A DNA stretch of 64,000 nucleotides. Origin: CBDCFV01 sp965261795. GTDB taxonomy: Bacteria; Chloroflexota; Dehalococcoidia; Lucifugimonadales; UBA3495. Below the pieces are notes generated by a model. The model saw only the letters and a list, made by a program, of their open reading frames with translations. It had not been told where the DNA came from and did no database searches. The stretch lies in contig OZ253476.1 in assembly GCA_965261795.1 (NCBI GenBank), forward strand, positions 3,472,001 through 3,536,000, in the 5' to 3' direction. Both the position numbers and the translations under genes were made by a program. Each line of letters begins with the position of its first letter. Position 1 is the stretch's first letter. Below, piece after piece: positions 59,887 through 64,000 of the stretch.

Positions 59887-61293
59887 ATGGACCAGCGCGA
59901 CATACCCTTTCTGCCGGTTTCTGAGCTTTCGAGGCTGATAGAGTCGAGAGAAGTCTCTCCGGTCGAGGTTGCCCAAGCATATCTCGACCGGATCGACGAT
60001 CTGGACTTTAAGTTCAATGCATACCTGACCGTAACCCGGCGGGAGGCACTGGAGGCCGCCCGAGACGCGGAGCAAGCCATCGCCCGCGGCGAATACCGCG
60101 GCCCGATGCACGGCATACCAGTGGCCGTGAAAGACCAGTTCTGGACAAAGGGCATCCGCACGACCGGAGGCGCCCGCATCCTGGCCGACTTCGTGCCCGA
60201 GGAGGATGCCACCGTCATAGCCAACCTGAAACGGGCGGGTGCGGTCCTCCTGGGCAAGACCAACATGACCGAGTTCGCCATGGGCGGTGGGTTCGAGCGG
60301 TTCAGCCCGCCCCGGAATCCATGGCGCCTCGACCGGCGCACCGGCGGCTCCAGCGGTGGGTCCGGGGCCGCCACCGCCGCCTTCCTTTGCGCCACCTCGC
60401 TGGGCGAGGATACCGGCGGCTCCATAAGATTCCCGGCTACTTGGTGCGGTCTCGTAGGTCACCGGCCCACTTGGGGCCTGGTCAGCCGTTACGGCGTGAT
60501 GACCGGCGTCTGGTCTATGGACACCGCGGGGCCGATCTCCCGGACCGTCGAGGACGCGGCCATCACCCTGACCGCCATCGCCGGCCACGACGAGCGAGAC
60601 CCCTACTCCCGGCGACAGCCCGTCCCTGACTTCCGCGCTGGACTGAACGTAGATCTCCACGGCATCCGCATCGGGGTGATCACGGAGCAGATGGAGGACG
60701 AGAACGTTGCCGCCGACACCCATGAAGCCGTGTTGAAGGCACTCGGCGTGTTGGGTGAACTCGGCGCCGTCGTAGAAGAAGTGTCGATTCCCCTGACTGC
60801 CCACTCAGCCATCCTGTCCCAGGTGCCTTCGCTGGTTGAACCGGCGCTGAACATGAGGGAATGGGTGCGGGAACGGCTCCATGACTACGGCCACAACAAC
60901 CGTATCGGGTTGCTGACCGGCAGCATCTTTCCTGCGCAGGCCTACTACAAGGCCCAGAAACTGCGGACGATGTTCCGCAACCAAGTGCATGAGGCGCTGG
61001 AACGGTACGACGTGCTGGTAACGCCCACCGCCAGCGTGGCGGCCATGCCCATCGTGGAGGACCCGATCATCACCAGCAAGGAGCAGGCGACGCCGCTGCC
61101 CTACCTGCAGACCCGGACGTTCAACCTCGCCAGCGCCCCGGCGATCTCCATTCCCTGCGGTTTCAGCGACGAGGGACTGCCCATCGGCCTGCAGATCGGA
61201 GGCCGCCCCGGAGCCGACCAGACCGTGCTGAACGTGGCCTACGCCTACGAGCAGGCCACCGACTGGCACAACCAACGCCCGCCTAACGCCTGA
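59887..61293 (+). CDS. Amidase-signature family protein
   Basis: Hydrolyses amides by a Ser-cisSer-Lys triad. The 468-residue product has the Lys in HGIPVAVKDQFWTKGI, the cis-Ser in RTGGSSGGSGAATAAFLC and the nucleophile in GEDTGGSIRFPATWCGLVGH, all intact. VGHRPTWGLVSRYGVM and AGPISRTVEDAA are typical. The start is ATG 59887 with GGAGG about 9 nt upstream. It is not GatA by context (no gatB or gatC nearby). Likely cotranscribed with the esterase. Confidence 0.92.
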   Translation: MDQRDIPFLPVSELSRLIESREVSPVEVAQAYLDRIDDLDFKFNAYLTVTRREALEAARDAEQAIARGEYRGPMHGIPVAVKDQFWTKGIRTTGGARILADFVPEEDATVIANLKRAGAVLLGKTNMTEFAMGGGFERFSPPRNPWRLDRRTGGSSGGSGAATAAFLCATSLGEDTGGSIRFPATWCGLVGHRPTWGLVSRYGVMTGVWSMDTAGPISRTVEDAAITLTAIAGHDERDPYSRRQPVPDFRAGLNVDLHGIRIGVITEQMEDENVAADTHEAVLKALGVLGELGAVVEEVSIPLTAHSAILSQVPSLVEPALNMREWVRERLHDYGHNNRIGLLTGSIFPAQAYYKAQKLRTMFRNQVHEALERYDVLVTPTASVAAMPIVEDPIITSKEQATPLPYLQTRTFNLASAPAISIPCGFSDEGLPIGLQIGGRPGADQTVLNVAYAYEQATDWHNQRPPNA

Positions 61294-61650
61294 TTGGCGC
61301 GGGTGGGTCCTGCGAGGTACTGCCCCACGGCAGGGCTCCTAATTTGGACATCCCAGCAAAATGTTCGCAGTACGCAATAGACACCAAGAACTCCAATGCT
61401 CGTGGGCGGTGGACTTGAAAGCCACCCTATAGTCGAAAGTGACCTTCCTCGACATGTGGAATCGTGGTCCCAGTGATCACATCGAACGTTTTGGAGTAGT
61501 CTGGATTTAGCCAAGAACACATAACAACTGGCGTTGCTGTTGGGATTGGCCAACCTGATACCGTCGGAGCGCCACTTGAGGCTTGAGGAGACCTACGCGT
61601 GCCAAGACAAGGACGTGGCGACAACCAGCTCCTTTGAGGCTGGCCACAGG
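61294..61650. other. Spacer between amidase and DUF3179 gene
   Basis: About 360 bp, downstream of both convergent genes. No coding region, terminator hairpin with T-run or repeat is recognised. Short minus-strand frames reach into it from the DUF3179 side but lack homology. Confidence 0.5.
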
Positions 61651-63303
61651 TCAGGGCCCCGTGTACAACTCCGTGTCCGGGTGGAACTGGAACCATCCGA
61701 ACCAGAATGACATGTGCGTGGGTATCCGCGCGAGCTTCTCCGACTCGTCTGCCGTATTGACCAGAAACTCCTCGGTTACCTGCCATGTTTCCCCGGCGGC
61801 GTCCGCTATCACGGATGGGATGCCGATGTGATCGACACCGTCGTTCGGCGCCAGCTTGAACGACCTGCCGCCGCGGTAGTAGGCCCTCGCGCCTTGGCTT
61901 GCGCGGGCCGGAGGGCGCGGCCAGCGCCGAAGCATGGAGTAGGCCCTCGCGCCTTGGCTTGCGCCCGACCCTAGCACCAATATCTCCTCGCCTCCCACCA
62001 CGTCGTTAACTATCCGGTGCTCCCGCAGCGCTGCGGATGAGTAGGCCTTGTAGCTGTCGTTCAGTTGGACCCCTAGCACAACATCCTTTGCTTCAAGCCG
62101 GTCGTTCCGGTAAGGGACTGGGAACATCGTTTCAGGCGCGTTGAAGTAGTCGTAGTAGATGGCCTGCGGGTCCTCCTCCGGCACGTAGAATTCGGCGGGA
62201 TACAGGCCCGTCTCCTGGTCCAGCACCGTCGTGTCGGGATGAAGCTCCAGCCACTCCTCCCATGTCGTGAGAATGACTGGAAAGAAGTCGAGCTTTATCC
62301 CTGAGTCCCACAACGGCCCTATGACCGGCTCGCTCGTGAGCTGGTTCCAGAGTGAGTTGGTCAGCCGGTCGTACATGACCTTGTTGCTGCGGTACAGTAT
62401 CCCCGACGTGCCGAAGGTGGTTGGCTCTCCGTTGATCTTGGCGGAATACACGATTCCGGTGCCGCAGAGTGTTCAATAAGCCAGGGCGATCGGTTCGCCC
62501 CCCAACACGTCGTTGGCCATCTCATGGGCGTTCACGATGCGGAGCGGGTATGCCCGGTGCTCTCCGTTGATGGACACGCCGAAGACCCGGTCGCTCGGCT
62601 GCATGTAGTCTTGCTCGCCCGCCGAAACGACCGGAGCGTTTTGAAGGTCCGGGATTCCATCGGGCCGGACGCCTCCCCACGCGATCTCGAATACGTTTAT
62701 CCGTGAGCCTTGCGCCGCCGGAGCCAGGAACTCGCCAAACCTGGGGTCGATCAGGCTCATGAGCGCGCTCTTCCACCGCACGTACCCATCGGGGGGTCCG
62801 TACTCCTCGGCGTTCCTGCCCAGCCACTCCATCCAATCGTTCCAAGCGCCCAAGACGCTACTGAACTCCTGGCCCGTTATCACCGAGATCGCGGTGTTGG
62901 TCTCTTTCATTAGCTCCGGGTCCCCCAAGAACCGGAGCATCTCGATCATCACCGGGACCATCGACTTGTCGTTGTTGGCGATGGCGAGCGTGATGGCTTC
63001 GTGCGTGTCGTTGGGGTTGTGGTCCCGGCTCGAGAAGAGCCGGAACATGTTCTCGGTGGAGTCGTAAGCCGTGGCGGGAGTCGGCGCCTGCGCCGCGGTA
63101 GGCCCCGGCTGGGTCGGCATGAGCACTGGCGTCGGCTCCGGCGTTTCGGTTGGGGTTGGCGCAGCCATCGCAGTCTGTGTCGGTGAAGCCGTCGGTACAC
63201 TCTCGACCGGGCCGGTCGGCTCTTCCGTGCCCGAACATGCCAGGGCAACAACCACTATAATCCCGGCCGCTAGTGCTCCGAAATGACGTAAGAGCCTACT
63301 CAC
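61651..63303 (-). CDS. DUF3179-family lipoprotein, candidate selenoprotein (in-frame TGA = Sec277)
   Basis: Translated through a single TGA (62475-62473) the product has 550 residues. It has a signal peptide with lipobox ALACSG, a Thr/Pro-rich linker, a helical region, then DUF3179: HRAYPLRIVNAHEMANDVLG, GEPIALAY, TGA, TLCGTGIVYSAKINGEPTTF, SGILYRSNKVMYDRLTNSLW, TTWEEWLELHPDTTVL, a second half with YSSAALREHRIVNDVVGGEE and the terminal FWFGWFQFHPDTELY. Ordinary family members have a C-x2-C motif (YCPLCGS) here, so this protein would carry U-x2-C. GTG 63303 with AAGGAG upstream is preferred to an upstream GTG. An in-frame 20-residue duplication lies near the C-terminal part. The alternative is a nonsense-mutated pseudogene. 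Confidence 0.85.
61878..61964. repeat. 27-bp direct repeat with 60-bp period inside the DUF3179 gene
   Basis: The 27-bp sequence starting AGTAGGCCCTCGCGCCTTGG occurs at 61878-61904 and 61938-61964. The period of 60 bp adds 20 residues in frame and duplicates ASQGARAY. The 33-bp middle is unique. Confidence 0.92.
62440..62475 (-). promoter_or_regulatory. Putative bacterial SECIS element of the DUF3179 gene
   Basis: Twenty nt after UGA begins a loop CGUGU closed by GGAAU/AUUCC, extended by GGC/GCC across a 3-nt bulge. Loop distance and a G in the first two loop positions fit the bacterial SECIS consensus. The stem is perfect for five pairs. Confidence 0.6.
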
Positions 63304-63627
63304 AGAACTCCTTCCCGCGACATTCCGACCTGCCCCCGACAGTTGTAACACCGGCCATATAGCAAAGACAAGGGTAGGGAGACAGGGTTGGGAACGAGGA
63401 TGTGCCTCTTGCTGAACTCGTGCCCATGCTTACCGCACCAATATAGCCGTTGGCACAACTATTGACAGCAGGTTAGACCAACTCAGATACTCGGCAAATC
63501 GGGGCTGGTAGGAGCTTTGCCGATTCCCTCGACCAAATTCTTATATCAGAACCTCCCGCGATTCCCCGGCCCGCCGCCATATATAATATAAGAATGCAGA
63601 AAGCCAGCAATTTAAGGAGCACGCGTC
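63304..63627. other. Divergent intergenic region
   Basis: About 325 bp between the DUF3179 lipoprotein and the Gfo/Idh gene. It contains an 8-bp inverted repeat TCGGCAAA / TTTGCCGA (63491-63498 and 63516-63523) and AT-rich TATATAATATAAG (63580-63592), which may hold the -10 of the rightward gene. No short gene is supported. Confidence 0.4.
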
Positions 63628-64000
63628 ATGGCAAACAAGATCCGCCTGGGGTTTGTGGGTGCGAACGTAAACTCGACCTGGGCCTCGCAGTCGCACTTCC
63701 CGGCGCTACTGGCCAGTCCGGATGTCGAGTTTACCGCAGTTTGCACCACCCGGCCCGAGAGCGCGGAAGAGGCTCGCCAAGCCTTTGGAGCAAAGCTCGC
63801 CTTCCATGATTTCCGGGCAATGGCAGCGTCGCCGGAGATCGACGCGGTGGCCGTGGTTGTGCGGGTGCCATCGCACTATGAGCCAACGAAGGCCGCCATC
63901 GAAGCCGGCAAGCACGTCTTCACCGAGTGGCCTTTGGGACGGAATACCGCCGAAGCCGAGGAACTTGCGGCTCTGGCCCGGGACAAAGGTGTGCAGACCG
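63628..64000 (+). CDS. Gfo/Idh/MocA-family oxidoreductase (3' partial)
   Basis: NAD(P)-dependent sugar or cyclitol dehydrogenase family. The first 124 residues are present: ANKIRLGFVGANVNSTWASQ with the Rossmann nucleotide-binding turn (GFVGAN in place of GxGxxG), FTAVCTTRPESAEEARQAFG, SPEIDAVAVVVRVPSHYEPT, EAGKHVFTEWPLGRNTAEAE. EWPLG stands where the family has the catalytic-Lys EKPL motif, so the Lys is replaced by Trp. AAGGAG is 9 nt before the ATG. The gene runs off the window, so the substrate domain is not seen. Confidence 0.85.
   Translation, partial: MANKIRLGFVGANVNSTWASQSHFPALLASPDVEFTAVCTTRPESAEEARQAFGAKLAFHDFRAMAASPEIDAVAVVVRVPSHYEPTKAAIEAGKHVFTEWPLGRNTAEAEELAALARDKGVQT

Noticed and set aside
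61427..61786. 119-codon minus-strand frame overlapping the DUF3179 3' end
   Set aside because: It is out of frame with the DUF3179 protein and shows no recognisable domain.
9640..62475. UGA reassigned to Trp or another amino acid genome-wide
   Set aside because: Several intact genes end at TGA exactly where their families end (map, the esterase at 24574), and Trp is encoded by TGG throughout.

Overview
The window reads as one contig of a moderately GC-rich bacterium. I infer Chloroflexota, probably a Dehalococcoidia/SAR202-like lineage. The reasons are the family mix (amidohydrolase_2 paralogues, a luciferase-like monooxygenase, acyl-CoA dehydrogenases, HSL esterases, an SCP2-type thiolase with a DUF35 partner), frequent TTG/GTG starts and the decayed cadherin and LRR surface proteins. 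No rRNA or marker phylogeny is available here, so the taxon is an inference.

1-7.6 kb (+): the distal ribosomal/transcription operon secY(partial)-adk-map-infA-rpmJ-rpsM-rpsK-rpsD-rpoA-rplQ-truA-rplM-rpsI. It includes a 37-codon rpmJ with a TTG start, and an rpoA with an unusual acidic tail. 7.6-15.4 kb (-): a methionine/SAM-cycle operon. A promoter, a SAM-I (S-box) riboswitch and an intrinsic terminator precede mtnA-mtnP-rhodanese-ahcY-metK. Directly after metK lies an iodothyronine-deiodinase-like thioredoxin-fold gene with an in-frame TGA exactly at the family's selenocysteine position. A phosphohexomutase gene follows. 15.7-33.2 kb: pncB, a fused ETF beta-alpha gene, two acyl-CoA dehydrogenases, a YHS protein, and a catabolic stretch of epimerase, esterase, LLM oxidoreductase and amidohydrolase. 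Then, on the minus strand, come an asparaginase-like protein, a dihydropyrimidinase-like protein and an amidohydrolase_2.

33-48 kb is an accessory zone. It holds a short palindromic MITE family (three full copies and one remnant), thiolase/DUF35/ggt, toxin-antitoxin genes, an epoxide hydrolase, and a large cadherin/FN3 gene destroyed by frameshifts and by a second, different MITE. An LRR lipoprotein and a group-D flavin monooxygenase follow. 48-64 kb: typA, a DEAD-box helicase with an N-terminal zinc ribbon, three more amidohydrolase_2 paralogues, the second copy of the second MITE (expanded by four 40-bp units), a hydrolase relic, a lactonase, an esterase, an amidase, a DUF3179 lipoprotein, and the start of a Gfo/Idh/MocA oxidoreductase.

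The most notable result is that two unrelated genes, the deiodinase-like protein (9232-9975) and the DUF3179 lipoprotein (61651-63303), are each interrupted only by a TGA at a conserved redox Cys/Sec position. In both cases the reading frame resumes with full family homology, and a hairpin with bacterial-SECIS geometry lies immediately downstream. Elsewhere TGA ends ordinary genes (for example map and the esterase at 24574), so the code is not generally reassigned. I read both as selenoproteins. The deiodinase-like gene appears to be part of the SAM-riboswitch operon.
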